This document shows positions 1-10,053 of a stretch of DNA of 64,000 nt, one piece after another. Position 1 is the stretch's first letter, and each line of letters opens with the position of its first letter. This DNA is from Limnanthes douglasii subsp. nivea (taxonomy: Eukaryota > Streptophyta > Magnoliopsida > Brassicales > Limnanthaceae), in assembly GCA_036936605.1 (NCBI GenBank), contig JAUPFV010000005.1:228747770-228811769 (forward strand). Reading direction: 5' to 3'. A program made the position numbers and the translations under genes. Below the pieces are notes generated by a model. The model was not told the DNA's origin. It worked only from the letters and a program-made list of their open reading frames with translations, and searched no databases.

Positions 1-308
1 CATTTCGAATTCTAAATGCTTGATTTCATCGAGAGAATTGATTGGCTACTTTGTTAAGCATGCCTTCTTTATCTTATTCCAAATCCATTTGATCGTTTTA
101 TCAAGGGTTTGTTTAGGTTGTCAAGAACTCAAATTCATTACTAGTATGTGCAAGTCTTACTATGCTGAGCTACTTAATATGTTCATTTCTGTACCATTGT
201 TTTCTGCAACAATGCCTTCATATTGAGTAACTAGCATCTGATTACATTAATGTTGTGCTTGTTATATGTAATTGCTCTGATACTGGCTTTGTTGATATGA
301 AAATGCAG

Positions 309-389
309 GGTGGTGATGATGACTCTGAAGATGAGGAGAAGAGGAGTAGCTACAAGCATCAGCACCGCAGGAACTATGATGACGAGTGA
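309..389 (+). CDS. Terminal exon of an unidentified plant gene (partial)
   Basis: A splice acceptor (TGCAG, ending at 308) is followed by 26 codons and a TGA at 387-389. The encoded tail starts GGDDDSEDEE, turns basic (KRSSYKHQHRR) and ends NYDDE. Acidic-then-basic, low-complexity ends like this are common in plant nuclear proteins but do not identify a family. An AATAAA lies 52 bases after the stop, which fits a real 3' end. The upstream exons lie outside the window or were not recognised. The exon call rests on the acceptor, an open frame with biased composition and the poly(A) signal; function is unknown. Confidence 0.55.
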   Translation, partial: GGDDDSEDEEKRSSYKHQHRRNYDDE

Positions 390-440
390 TTGAAATTTAT
401 GCTCTGTTGTAAACAGAAATCATGCCTTTATAAGCTACTA

Positions 441-446
441 AATAAA
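441..446 (+). terminator. Poly(A) signal AATAAA
   Basis: A canonical AATAAA sits 52 bases after the stop codon of the terminal exon at 309-389, in AT-rich sequence. From here to about 812 I see no gene, only AT-rich 3' UTR or intergenic DNA. Confidence 0.5.
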
Positions 447-812
447 GGATAGGCATGTTTATATATTATGTGTCAATGTGATTGTGTCTGAGTTTGTTCC
501 ATCTATGAATTTCCAATGTTTTGGGTTTACTGTTTAATGATGTAAAACTATCCGGAATCCGCTTTCGGTTCTTTTTACCAAGTTTCTCTTTAAATTACAG
601 TGTGCTCTTGTTTTGTATGTTACTTTTGTGAGAACAATATAATCTATGTTTTTTCTGCAGCTATTTGCTCCTGTTTTGGCAATTTGATCCTGGTAAAATT
701 GTGTTCAAGGACCGTCTTTGATTCTGTTATTATGAAGACAATTCAAAGAACAATTTAGTTCAAGGACTCTGTTTGTTTATGTACAAGAAATGTTGTTTCT
801 GGTAAAATGTTG

Positions 813-989
813 TCACAGAAACTGTTCAAAAAGCTCAAGAAGCTTGCACATGCTACTTGTGATTTCTTCAGCTAAAAAATGGGCGATTCCTGGTTGTATA
901 TTATGCATTGCGAAAAAGCATTCATACCCTTCCCTGATGCATCACTTATGTTTGCTGAATGCAGTTAAAAGAGCAAGAAATGTCACTCT
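813..989 (-). pseudogene. Decayed continuation of the PPR gene
   Basis: Reading down the minus strand past the end of the PPR ORF, the phrase VTFLALLTAFSKHK appears, then an in-frame TGA (942-944), then IREGYECFFAMHN-IQPGIAHF. This matches the usual PPR block (VTFLALLTACSH..., REGYECF..M....I.PGIEHY) that should follow the motif at the end of the upstream ORF. Roughly 15 to 20 residues between the two parts are missing or altered. The upstream frame ends at AAAG|GTAATT, which resembles a 5' splice site, and CACCTAG lies just before the remnant. A short intron of about 57 bases is therefore possible, but the TGA would still end the protein. Best read as the 3' part of a PPR gene that has lost function. 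Confidence 0.6.
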
Positions 990-1035
990 AGGTGATATAT
1001 AAGAATCCAACATGTAGTTGAATGGTATAGAGGTA

Positions 1036-2016
1036 TTATAGAATTACCTTTGTGTAGGCAGATATAATCGAGTTCCAAGCGATCAAGCTCTTCTTGCTTG
1101 TTTTGTTGAACACTTGCCATGCCTGGTCAAAGTATCCACATTTCCCATACATCTCGATCAATGCGTTACTAAGAGAATCCATCCACCAGAATCCGTTCTC
1201 GTCAATGTAACGATGCACTTTCGAACCAGTTTCTATGTCGCCTAGATTAGTACATGCAATAATTACGCTGATCATGGTGACCTCGTCGGGTTTCACTCCT
1301 GCATACTGCATTATGTGGAACAACTCTAATGCCTCTTGTGATCGTTTCGCTTTCGAGTACCCAGAAACCATAGCAGTCCAAGCAACAACATCTCTCTCAG
1401 GCATTTTGTCAAAGATTTGCCTCGCTATATCCAATTTCCCTGCCTTCACATAAGCGTCAAGCAAACCAGACCATGAAACAACATCAACACTGGCAGCCTC
1501 AAAAAAAAGTCCTTGTGCTGCTGCAGGAACTCGCTTAACTGCATACAAATGAATCAAAACATTTTGCACATTCAAATACAAAGACAACCCGAACTTTATA
1601 ACCAACCCATGAATCTCATCAGAATCCATCATCACAGGCAGGTTGATATCCATCCTTGACCGTGCTTTAATCAAGAAAGTAAAAGTGAACCCATCTGCAT
1701 CAACACCATTTAGCCTCATCTGATTGAACAAATGAACAGAAAGAGAAGGTGATAAGCTGCTAGAGTACCCCCGGATGAGGATGTTGTAGAAAAACGTGTT
1801 TGGTTGGGGAATTTGACCGAACAGGCGGTGTGCGTAGCTTAAATCACCAGCGGGCGATACTGCAACGAATCTGAAAATCTTGGCAAGCACAATCGAGTGT
1901 TTATGGAGGCCTGTGCAGGTTGCTTGTGCATGGATTTGCATTAGAGACTTCATTGAGACGCAGGCCTCGGCCATGGAGGCGAGAGTTGAAGCTAGGGCCA
2001 TCAAGTTTGTTTGCAT
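1036..2016 (-). CDS. PPR protein, PLS-type, truncated
   Basis: 326 codons from an ATG at 2016. PPR proteins bind organelle RNA and take part in editing, splicing or stability, usually in mitochondria or plastids. Several motifs are visible, for example VVSWSGLLDAYVKAGKLDIA, then RDVVAWTAMVSGYSKAKRSQ, then GVKPDEVTMISVIIACTNLG. The mixed motif lengths fit the PLS subclass, whose members usually run 500-700 residues and end in E or DYW domains. None of those is present. The frame stops after ISAYTKVIL, with a splice-donor-like GTAATT at the end, and degenerate PPR sequence follows at 813-989. I see no clear targeting peptide. It is probably a pseudogene or a shortened allele of a once longer PPR gene. 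The family is secure; functionality is not. Confidence 0.8.
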   Translation of the reverse strand: MQTNLMALASTLASMAEACVSMKSLMQIHAQATCTGLHKHSIVLAKIFRFVAVSPAGDLSYAHRLFGQIPQPNTFFYNILIRGYSSSLSPSLSVHLFNQMRLNGVDADGFTFTFLIKARSRMDINLPVMMDSDEIHGLVIKFGLSLYLNVQNVLIHLYAVKRVPAAAQGLFFEAASVDVVSWSGLLDAYVKAGKLDIARQIFDKMPERDVVAWTAMVSGYSKAKRSQEALELFHIMQYAGVKPDEVTMISVIIACTNLGDIETGSKVHRYIDENGFWWMDSLSNALIEMYGKCGYFDQAWQVFNKTSKKSLIAWNSIISAYTKVIL

Positions 2017-2090
2017 CGTGGGTCTTTGGGCTGTAGTTTTAGTAGCTATCTAATATACACTTGGGCTAGGCTAATTCAAGACCCGTTTTT

Positions 2091-2145
2091 TCTATAACAG
2101 GACTCGGTTATAGTGAGATCCGGTTTGGTTATAACGAGACTCCAA
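2091..2145. repeat. Candidate left terminal inverted repeat of the PMD element
   Basis: This AT-rich segment contains GGTTATAGTGAGATCC and GTTATAACGAGACTCC. The second matches, in inverse orientation, the sequence ending near 17298 (GGGTCTCATTATAGC), and similarity appears to extend inward for about 30 bases with mismatches. The family signature is ATAACGAGACCC. It is proposed as the left end of an element that carries the PMD gene and two SANT-like ORFs. Confidence 0.4.
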
Positions 2146-2167
2146 GTATTTACGAAACTGCCACTGA

Positions 2168-2175
2168 TATAAATA
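2168..2175 (+). promoter_or_regulatory. TATA box of the PMD gene
   Basis: TATAAATA lies about 600 bases upstream of the PMD start. Between them is a probable 5' UTR intron: donor AAG|GTAATC near 2286 and acceptor GTGTAG at about 2769, one base before the ATG at 2771. Confidence 0.45.
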
Positions 2176-2547
2176 CCAAACCTCCCAAAATTTTAGTTCT
2201 TTTTCCTCTTCCAAACTCTAAACCTCTCTAACCTTTCTAAATTTTTAAGCGACGTTTTTTGAAATCCAACACCAAAAACTTGTTAAGGTAATCATTCTCT
2301 ACTTGTTGGTGTAATTTGTTTTCAATTTCCATGGTTTGTTTTAGAGATATTTAGAGTTTAAGTTTCGGCTAGAAAAATCAGATTTTTATGTATTTGCAGG
2401 TGTTTTGTTGAAGTATAATTGCATGTATGTGTTTAGTTAGGAGATTATGATCATTTTGGGGTGTTTTTTTTGGGATTTGGGGTAGATTAGAGTAGGATTT
2501 GGAGATCGCCGAAGGGCTGCCGGTCTGGGTATTTCCTCGCACGGTTT

Positions 2548-2618
2548 CGTGGATTTGGACAGATCCACGCTACGTGGATTCGGCAAATCTGCAATGCGTG
2601 GATCTGTCCAAATCCACG
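2548..2618. repeat. Perfect 23-bp inverted repeat (hairpin)
   Basis: Arms 2548-2570 and 2596-2618 are exact reverse complements, separated by 25 bases. The core word is GTGGATTTGGACAGATCCAC. The structure lies in the presumed 5' UTR intron of the PMD gene. The loop repeats fragments of the arm (CGTGGATT, AATCTGC). Confidence 0.8.
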
Positions 2619-2770
2619 CAATTGAGTGTGTTGAACCGTATTTGATCATTTTCCTCCGATTTTGATTAATTTGAACTTTGCAGCGTGTTATGATACATAT
2701 TTTTTTTTATCACTTTTCCATTGTTTTTAATTTAAAATTCGTTTAAGTAATTTTTTTTGTCTCGTGTAGG

Positions 2771-5461
2771 ATGCCTCCACGCCCACGTTGTCCCACTACG
2801 GATACATACCGAGATTCAGGTCATGAGACCGAGGAGATTGTACGTGGCGAGACGTCTCGGAGCGTCCGTCACCGCACTAGAGGGGACTTACAGGTCGCCC
2901 CTAACCCTGTTCGTCGTCGCTTATCTACGGACCATCGCTTCCGTAGATATAACCGTCATGTGGTAACCTATACTCGACATTCCATTCGTACAAAGAACAT
3001 GAGGCTTACAGTGTTTTCAAAGGCGATGTAAGTTTTTTTGGTTAACTTTATTTGTTATATTTATAATTATTAGACGCAATGTGGTATGTGCTATAGTTAT
3101 AGGTTTATTTATTGTCTATTGCATTAGATTGGTTACTCGATTGGTTATAACACTGTCTATTGCATTGGATTTGTTATTGGTCTGTGTTATAACTTTTATT
3201 TCCTATAAAATTTATTAGTTTAGGTTAGAATGAATTTATATGTTATTAAATTTATTCGTTATTGGTTTATCTTATATGTTTTATTTATTATTCGATTTAT
3301 TCGTTATTGGTGTATTTTATATGTTATACTTGTGATTTAAGTTATTGGTTATTGGTTTATCTTAGTTTTTATATTGCATATATTGAACATGTTGGTTATT
3401 GGTTTATCTTAAATGTTAGATTGCATATATGTTTATATATATTGTATTTTTTTATGCAGCCTCGGGTACAATTGCGCTGTTATGCTATGTACCAGACTCA
3501 TCGTGGTTGGGACTTGAAAGTCCGCCAGAAACGGATACATGAGCACGTCATGGCCACATGTTTCGGGCCCATTGTTGACGCCCTGGGTAAATGGGCTACA
3601 CATGTCCATCTGATAAAGGCATTTTTGGAGAGATGACATCCTGAGACGAACACGTTTCATTTCTCTTTCGGGGAGATGACCGTCACCCTCGATGATGTCC
3701 ACATGATTACAGGGCTATTAGTTGTGGGTGTCAACTGTGAGATATACGAGTACCTTACTGTTGATGAGCGTAACGCGGAATACACTCGCTCACTTGGGTG
3801 CAGCGTTAGGGAGCTTGAGGCAAAGATTAAGGAGAACAAAGGTGGTGGTAAGAGGCATGTTCGCATTGCATGACTGAAGAGGAGATTCTGCAGTCATCAG
3901 TATTACGATGATGATATTACTGATGCGGATGTTCGCCGAGCTACCAGGGGTTACTTGTCGCACTTCTTTGGCTGTACCATATTGGCCAACAAGTCGGGCA
4001 ACAACATTAGCCTCAACTACTTACAGTTCATTGACGATTACAATAGCTCGGGCAGGTATAACTGGGGACAGATGATACTTGCGCAACTCTACTACCAGCT
4101 AGGCAGAGGATGCCTACACACTACTTCGGGTATTTCTGGATTTTCGGGCTTGTTAGAGACGTGGATTTACGACCATTTCCAGTCGTTTTCAGTTCATCAG
4201 TACCCGAGGTATAGTATCGCACATCCTACTTTGTGCCGGCATGCGCCTCCACAGTTTCGACAAAGCCAGCAGGCTCGAAACGGTGTTCGAGATTACCTAG
4301 CTACCTTCACTGACCACGATGTAAGTTATAATTAATTTCATTTTTAATTATCATGATATTTGTATTTAATATAAGTTGCTAATGTTAAATGGTTTGTTAA
4401 TATTTTGTAGGTATCATTCATGCCGTATATGACTATGCGGGATGCTCGAGGTCACTCTGATGTAGTTTGGATAGATGCGACACTAAAGGCGGTCGACATT
4501 GTCGAGGCACACTATCCGCTACGGGTGGCTAGACAGTTGGGTCGCATCCAGCAGGTAATATTTTGTGATACTCGAAATATTAATATTGTTTGTGTTGCGC
4601 ATGTGTGTTACAGAATTTTATATGTTAAAATACAGGTTCCTGGTGCACTGCGTCCTATTCTTAACGGTTCTAGTAGGGTTCGTCGTGCAAACACCCTCTA
4701 CAACTGGGATGCATTTGGTGTGGTTTATTTTGGTTTGAGGGTAAACATTTGTAATTTTTGTTTAGAGTTCGTGGAGGTTTGTAAGTATTTAATGTTTGAG
4801 TAGAGAGTAGAGGGAGAATTAAGCAACCTGGTTGTATTTAATTTTCATTACCCTCATTTAATGTTGGTGGTTGGGTATTTATACCCCTACATTTGAGCTT
4901 TATGGGCTTTCGGGTCATGTTTAATGGACCCGGGTCAAGTTTAAAGACCCATGAGCTCTTAGTAGGAGAGCAGGCAGCTTAGTTAAGAAGTGATTAGGTT
5001 TTTAGGTACTTTAGTCCTTTTCCGAACAGTCCAATAGATGAGGTGTTCGAACTATCCTGTCCGGTTTAGATGGTTTTTATCCGAACTGTCCCTGTCCGAA
5101 GAGGTAACAGAATCCGGACTCATCAGCATTCACTTGCGACAACTGGGAGTCACACTGTATTCACCAGAGTTTGAAAGGTGCAGAGTTTATTCCTGGTCAG
5201 GAGGATGGTACCACTTTGATATACTCTTCATGGATTACGAAGAACTTGTGGTACATTATATCTGATCTAGAGGCTCACCAAGATGATGCAGAGTTAGGGT
5301 TGAACCCTTCCCCACACACACATGCCACCAGACTGCACGAGCTGACTACGCACCTTCTGGATTTACAGGCGTACGAGCAGAGCCACCCCGATATTAGTTT
5401 GGAGGACCTTCGGGAGCCTTTGGACGAGTGCTACCGTCTTGCTCACGAGTACAGAGATTGA
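2771..5461 (+). pseudogene. Plant mobile domain (PMD, MAIN-like) gene, decayed
   Basis: PMD proteins include Arabidopsis MAIN and MAIL1 and many transposon-borne copies. Exon 1 (2771-3027) starts MPPRPRCP and ends at GAT|GTAAG. Exon 2 (3460-4320) carries the PMD core: LRCYAMYQTHRGWDLK, then GEMTVTLDDVHMITGLLVVG, then WGQMILAQLYYQLGRG. Exon 3 is 4411-4554. Exon 4 starts at 4636, is split by a solo LTR (4716-5125), and resumes to the TGA at 5459-5461. Exons 2-4 share one phase. Exon 1 does not join exon 2 in frame by the obvious splice sites, so that link is tentative. Two in-frame stops (TGA 3634-3636 and 3871-3873) fall where the family has Trp, each one G-to-A change from TGG. Not functional as it stands. 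Confidence 0.75.
4716..5125 (-). mobile_element. Solo LTR of an element A relative, in the PMD gene
   Basis: About 410 bp, beginning TGGTGTGG and ending CCGGACTCATCA on the plus strand, like the LTRs of element A but clearly diverged. It is flanked by perfect 5-bp target duplications GCATT (4711-4715 and 5126-5130). Removing it restores the codon series YNWDAF of the PMD frame. The TATA palindrome GGGTATTTATACCC is at 4873-4886. No internal domain is present, so this is a product of LTR-LTR recombination. Confidence 0.9.
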
Positions 5462-5635
5462 TTATTATTTATGTTTTTTGAGTTGACAATTTAAGACTTT
5501 TTATGTGTTATTTACTTTTGACTAATTTCAATTTTGTGATATGGTATTGTGTCGTTGTTCAATTATGTGTTATGATATTTTGTTACATTTGAATGGTATA
5601 ACTTTCGAATATTTGTTCAGACTGTAACTTTAAAA

Positions 5636-5850
5636 TAAGCATCAAAATGCACAAACTGCAACATAAACTCAAACACAAACCGAAACACAAACTCAAACAT
5701 TTTTAGAAACACAAATAACAACACAAAGTCAAACATAAATCGAATCAGAAACTCAGACATAAACTCTAACATAAACCGAATCAAAAACTCAAACATAAAC
5801 TAAAACACATGCTCAAACATAGTCTGAAACATGAACCTTAACATAAACAT
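5636..5850. repeat. Short-period degenerate tandem repeat
   Basis: Low-complexity tract built from variants of AAACACAAACTC and AAACATAAACTC (period near 12, often 24). It lies between the end of the PMD gene and the converging SANT-like ORF. The 5462-5635 stretch before it is AT-rich with no recognised feature. Confidence 0.7.
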
Positions 5851-5870
5851 CCACTTGTACTAATCGGTGT

Positions 5871-6226
5871 TTATCTATCAGGCCAGTTCCATTTCATCAA
5901 CTTCCTTTCTTCTTTTGCATCCTGGTAGTCACTGATTTCCTCTAGCCGGATGTCAATAATGTCAGAGCGGACCACATCCAGATGGTCCTTTGTTATAGAA
6001 TCCGTGACTTGACAGTTGAACCTATTACATGCAACACGACGTTCCAATTCGGTGAGGCCAGAAACTGGATGCTGACGGAATGTGACTAAGACTGACCACC
6101 TAGCTTTCACCTCATCAACATGCCTTGAAATTCTAGGCGGCTTAACACCATCCCTTCCATATAGGAAGTACATCTTGCATAGAAATACCTCCCAGAACTT
6201 TTTACCCCCCCTCTATCATGTTCGTG
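5871..6226 (-). pseudogene. Myb/SANT-like ORF, first of two, cut by element A
   Basis: An open stretch runs from 6173 to 5871 (100 codons, MYFLYGRDG...KWNWPDR). Recognisable coding sequence extends further upstream to about 6200 (FWEVFLCK). The pattern F-W-E-V-x-L-C-x-M-Y, then RISRHVDEVKARWSVL, resembles the last two helices of Myb/SANT-like DNA-binding domains. It aligns with the ORF at 16729-17157 (FFERVLCTMYINYGR..RTRDQIKRRY). The N-terminal part is separated from it by element A, inserted at TTACC (6227-6231 and 16089-16093). A run of C at about 6205-6210 breaks the frame just upstream. Family assignment is by pattern only. Confidence 0.45.
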
Positions 6227-6231
6227 TTACC

Positions 6232-6607
6232 TGGTGTGGATAATTTCAGTCTGAGGGTAATTTCGTCAGGAGTTTTGTAATGTTTCAAGGGTATTTAGTG
6301 TTTGGGTAGTTTGTAGTGAGAGATTTGAGCTGCCTGGTTGTATTAAATGTTCATTACCCTCATTTAATGAAAGTGGTTGGGTATTTATACCCTTAATTAT
6401 GGGCCTCATGGTTTTCGGGTCAAACTCATGAAACCATGTCGAATTCAAAGACCCATTAGTTTATTAAGCAGGTTGGTAATTAGCGTAGTCATAAAGTGGT
6501 TAGTTTTTAATACATTAGTCCTGTTCGGAGGGTTCAGTGGGTGGTTTTTGTCCGAATTGCCCCTGTCCGGTTTCTACAGTGAGTGATGAGAAAATCCGGA
6601 CTCATCA
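6232..6607 (-). repeat. 3' LTR of element A
   Basis: 376 bp. On the minus strand it runs TGATGAG...CCACACCA. The inner side (6608 onward) reads AAAAAAGGGCTAC on the minus strand, a likely polypurine tract. TATA sits in the palindrome GGGTATTTATACCC (6379-6392). From 6608 to about 6940 I see no gene. Confidence 0.9.
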
Positions 6608-6942
6608 GTAGCCCTTTTTTAGGTTATGTTCGAAGGGCTTCGGCAAGACCTAAAAAATCGCTCTTGAGTATCTTGAAACAATGTCCGGACAGATTTCGAT
6701 TTGTATAACGAATGTATCCGGACTAGCAAATCTCTCAGAAGTTCAAAGGTTTGGTTCACAGATCGTGGGACACGTGTCCCTTCCTGATTCGCCTCACCAG
6801 CCGTTTTTTCTCCTAGAATGGCGCTCCCACTAACCTCAAAAGTAACCTCTTCAATTAATGATGGTGATGTCAGCGCCGTCTTTAATCATTACTCTATCTT
6901 TTCGAATTCTCCTAGGTTTCAAGGCATCTTTTGTCTCTTTAG

Positions 6943-6948
6943 TATAAA
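6943..6948 (+). promoter_or_regulatory. Candidate TATA box of the antisense gene of element A
   Basis: TATAAA (in AGTATAAATTAAA) lies about 100 bases upstream of the first ATG (7049) of the antisense gene. The antisense genes of C and D have TATA boxes at a similar distance. Confidence 0.4.
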
Positions 6949-7048
6949 TTAAATGATTTTTCACTGTTTTACCATCTTCAACATCTTTTCACTTCTAATC
7001 TTCAGAGCTTTTACCTATCTTCTCAAAAGCGAATTTTAGCGTAAGTTT

Positions 7049-9568
7049 ATGTTTACAGCAAGAAACGCTTTAGTAAAAGGTGGGTGGCTGAATCTGTCGG
7101 AGTTAGAGAAAGCATAGAGGGTCGAACGAGAAAAGCGCATTGCAGCAGGCCTCCCAGTCTCTCCTGTTGACAAACCTGAAACACCAACCTCAGAGCCTGA
7201 TCGAGGTTCGTCTTCTTCCAGAAACTCCAAACCTAGAAGGTTATTTCAACCTAGTCTTTCACCGATCATCTCAGGCTCATCGGTCTAGGAGTCGGAGCCT
7301 ATTGTTGAACAAGAGCAAGTAGTTACGAGTGCTAGAAGACCCTCTACATTCATAGCCATGGGATCGAATGCTGACGTTTCTCCAGAAAAGCTAGTAAATC
7401 ATCGAAAAGGCCGTCTGGTAAAAGGCATGGCTGCTGTTCCACTGTCTAAATCTCCAAAATCTGTGCCCTCTAAATCTGGGGCCAAAAACAAAACTTCGGG
7501 GTCATAAGCGCCCATTAAAGTTCCTAAGGACAAGTTGTCTGGTTAGTAGGCCACTAATTCAAGCCTTCGAAACGAACCCTCCGCATCCAAGCCCCAGCCG
7601 GACTCCAGACCACAAATAGAAAATAACGCTCAGCCATCCGGACAACTTAATGAGCCAACCACAAGCACTTCCCTCCCAAAAACAGCTGATAACCCTTCCA
7701 TGGTAATGGAAGACGTAATGGAGGATAGTATTGAAGAAGCTCCTTTTGAGACTGATGTCTCCGGGCAGACAAGTGAGACCGCCATTGTTAAGAAAAACAA
7801 AGGCAAATAGAAACTATGCTTGAAACACCCGGACCTGCCGGAGTGCCTTGTTGGAAAAGTGGGACCTTGCTTCCACAAAGTGAGTGTGAAATATCTGCTA
7901 GCCATGCAGAAGATTAATTATACTTTTATCCATACAGCTGAACTAGGCCGAATGCGGACGAAGTGGGGAATCCCTGAAAACATTAAAGTAAGGATACCAG
8001 TCGATCCGGAGACACCAATGGATTGCAAACTCAGTGAGATAGTTTTCTACACGGAGTTATTTAACTGGGGGCTTAGGCTTCCCTTAGACCCAGAGATTGT
8101 CAGATATTTTCATCTGATAAAGCTCTGCCCAAGCTAAATGCTTGGGCTGCTGAGATATGGGAAATCGCTTCCACAAATGCTTTACCGGAGGCAACTTAGT
8201 AAGATCCCATCTGTGGAATACTACCGGCCGGAGGGACTTGTCTTGGGAGGAATTAACCACTCCACCTCCTCTGGGGGTGATTCTTCAGAAAACAGATGGA
8301 AAGGATAGAAAGCTAGCCTTACCGGGCAAAGCTAAAGCCCCAAGCAAAATGAAGGGCAAGAAAGGCAAGGCTAAGCAAGATGTGGCTGAGGTCAACCCAA
8401 GCGATGCTGAGGAAATTGTCCCTGCAAACCCGGAGGGGCAGGAACAAGGAAGGATTGATGCTGATTTGCTATAAGTGGTAGAAAACGAGAGTACCAAAGA
8501 GGTGGTTGGATCTCCAAAGCCCCCAAAGGCTCCCAAGAAAGACAGAAAACGGGGAGCAGAAGGTGGAGATAGGGAGGCCAAGAAGAAGAAAACCTCCAAG
8601 GGAGATGAAGTTGCTCTTCGGTTGATCCAACAGACCCAACCCAAGCAGAGGAAATCCCAAGTGACATTCACACCGGAGAGGGCGCCGGAGGGGACATCAA
8701 CATCGATGGAGTTGTCATCAGTAGGCTTCAAGGGATTAGTCTTTAGTTTAATGACCTTGAGAAGGATGATTTCGCTGGCCCTTACCTTCCCCCAAGCTCT
8801 TCGAACATGGTCACCTTCAACGGTAACTCTTTTTCTGTTTCAGGGGAGAAGGACACAGTGACCCATTCCTTGTTAAGAAACATTCAGCCAGTGCTCAACT
8901 TGGAGAAGCAAGTGCGAAACCAGTCAGCCATCATCAACACACTCAATTCTGACACGAAAAGTTTGTCCAACGACCTCCTTATAATCAAGCAGAGTCTCGA
9001 GGCATTGAAGAAAGACAATGAAGAGTTGATAAAGGGGAAGGAGGACTTGGCTACCAAACTGGCCACTTCGTAGGGGGTTGTCACAGAACTTAAATCCAAG
9101 TATTCTGACTTGGAGAAAAATGTTTCTACTTCGAAAGAGGAGGTGAAGTACAAAGACAACGTCATTCAGACCCTGACAAATGACAAGATATCGCTTAAAG
9201 ATGCTGTGTACCGGGCTAAGCAAGAGAAAAATGACTTGCTAAAGGAGCAGGAAAAGACAATCCAAGCTAGGATTGATGCGTATACCAACGACGTGATAGA
9301 CTCCCAAGAACAAAGATATGTTGAGGTCAAGTCAGACATGGTCCTACTTTTTCATGAGAAATTTCCGAGGAGGACACTCGGGGACTTATGGCGATTCGTG
9401 GAATACGAAGACCTTCCTCACCATACCATGGCTGATGGTGATAAGCACGGTTATTCCAGTGGTTGGGATGACACCACTGATGAAGATGAAAAGACCAGAG
9501 AGAGTCCAGATAAGGAACCCACCGATCCCAAGAAAAAACCAAGTGAACCTGGGACATCTAAGAACTAA
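7049..9568 (+). pseudogene. Antisense gene of element A (gypsy-type transposon domain), decayed
   Basis: Runs opposite to gag-pol. It starts MFTARNALVKGG (7049), passes through several stops (for example near 7123, 7285 and 7505), and then shows the domain region KYLLAMQKINYTFIH... IVFYTELFNWGLRLPLDPEI (7820-8137). This matches the antisense genes of C and D, i.e. the Pfam family 'putative gypsy type transposon' (PF04195). The second half of that domain is missing: the frame jumps to LWNTTGRRDLSWEELTTPP (8157 on), equivalent to exon 2 of the D gene. It continues through a Lys-rich segment, a coiled coil (8807-9300), a segment like the D C-terminus (LGDLWRFVEYEDLP) and an acidic tail to 9568. 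Function of the family is unknown. Confidence 0.7.
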
Positions 9569-9599
9569 AGTCCTCAAAATGCCAACTATCTTTTAATTT

Positions 9600-9760
9600 T
9601 GTGTTTGAACTAAAGTCCTTGGATGGCCAAGGCATTTTTGCAATCGTGTCCGGCACTTTACCGGACAAACCTTCTCTCTTAAAAACTTCAAAGTCCTTGG
9701 ATGACCAAGGAATTTTATATATTTAATATCACTCCCCGGTATCTGCCGGGCAATTTTATC
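9600..9760. repeat. Short imperfect repeats downstream of pol in element A
   Basis: AAAGTCCTTGGATG.CCAAGG occurs twice (about 9611-9636 and 9690-9712), and CCGGCACTTTACCGGACA is nearby. The position is equivalent to the 87-89 bp tandem arrays of C and D, but only two weak copies remain. Confidence 0.5.
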
Positions 9761-9960
9761 TTACATATTATTTAATTTTGATGGCTTGTGTTCAAATGGC
9801 CTTTAGTTATTTCATAAGTTTTTTAAAGTGAGAGTGTTCAAATTATCCGATGACACATGTTTAAACAGTCATCACCTCATCGAATTGAATTAAATCTAAC
9901 TGCTAGTCAAACCACTTCGAATTTTTTAAGAAGGCATCGAATTTTATTTAAAAACCTAGA

Positions 9961-10009
9961 CACCTCATTAAAACCTCCCCGCGCCACCAGGGTAGGAAAT
10001 AGTATGCCT
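9961..10009 (-). other. Conserved post-pol non-coding block (element A copy)
   Basis: On the minus strand it reads GGCATACTATTTCCTACC, then GGTGGCGCG, then GAGGTTTTAATGAGG, about 45 bases after the pol stop. The same block follows pol in B, C and D. Confidence 0.65.
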
Positions 10010-10053
10010 CCAAATATTTACATGGACTTTAAACAAGTAAATATTTACATAGT

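Noticed and set aside
20..226. Small ORF at the left edge.
   Set aside because: AT-rich intron-like sequence upstream of a splice acceptor at 308; no domain and no conservation argument.
3262..3459. Coding start within the AT-rich stretch before the PMD core.
   Set aside because: Composition is intron-like (long Tyr/Ile/Leu run), and a TATGCAG acceptor at 3459 marks the exon start.
8285..8731. Minus-strand ORFs opposite the antisense gene of A.
   Set aside because: Shadows of a Lys-rich coding segment; the plus-strand frame matches the families in C and D.
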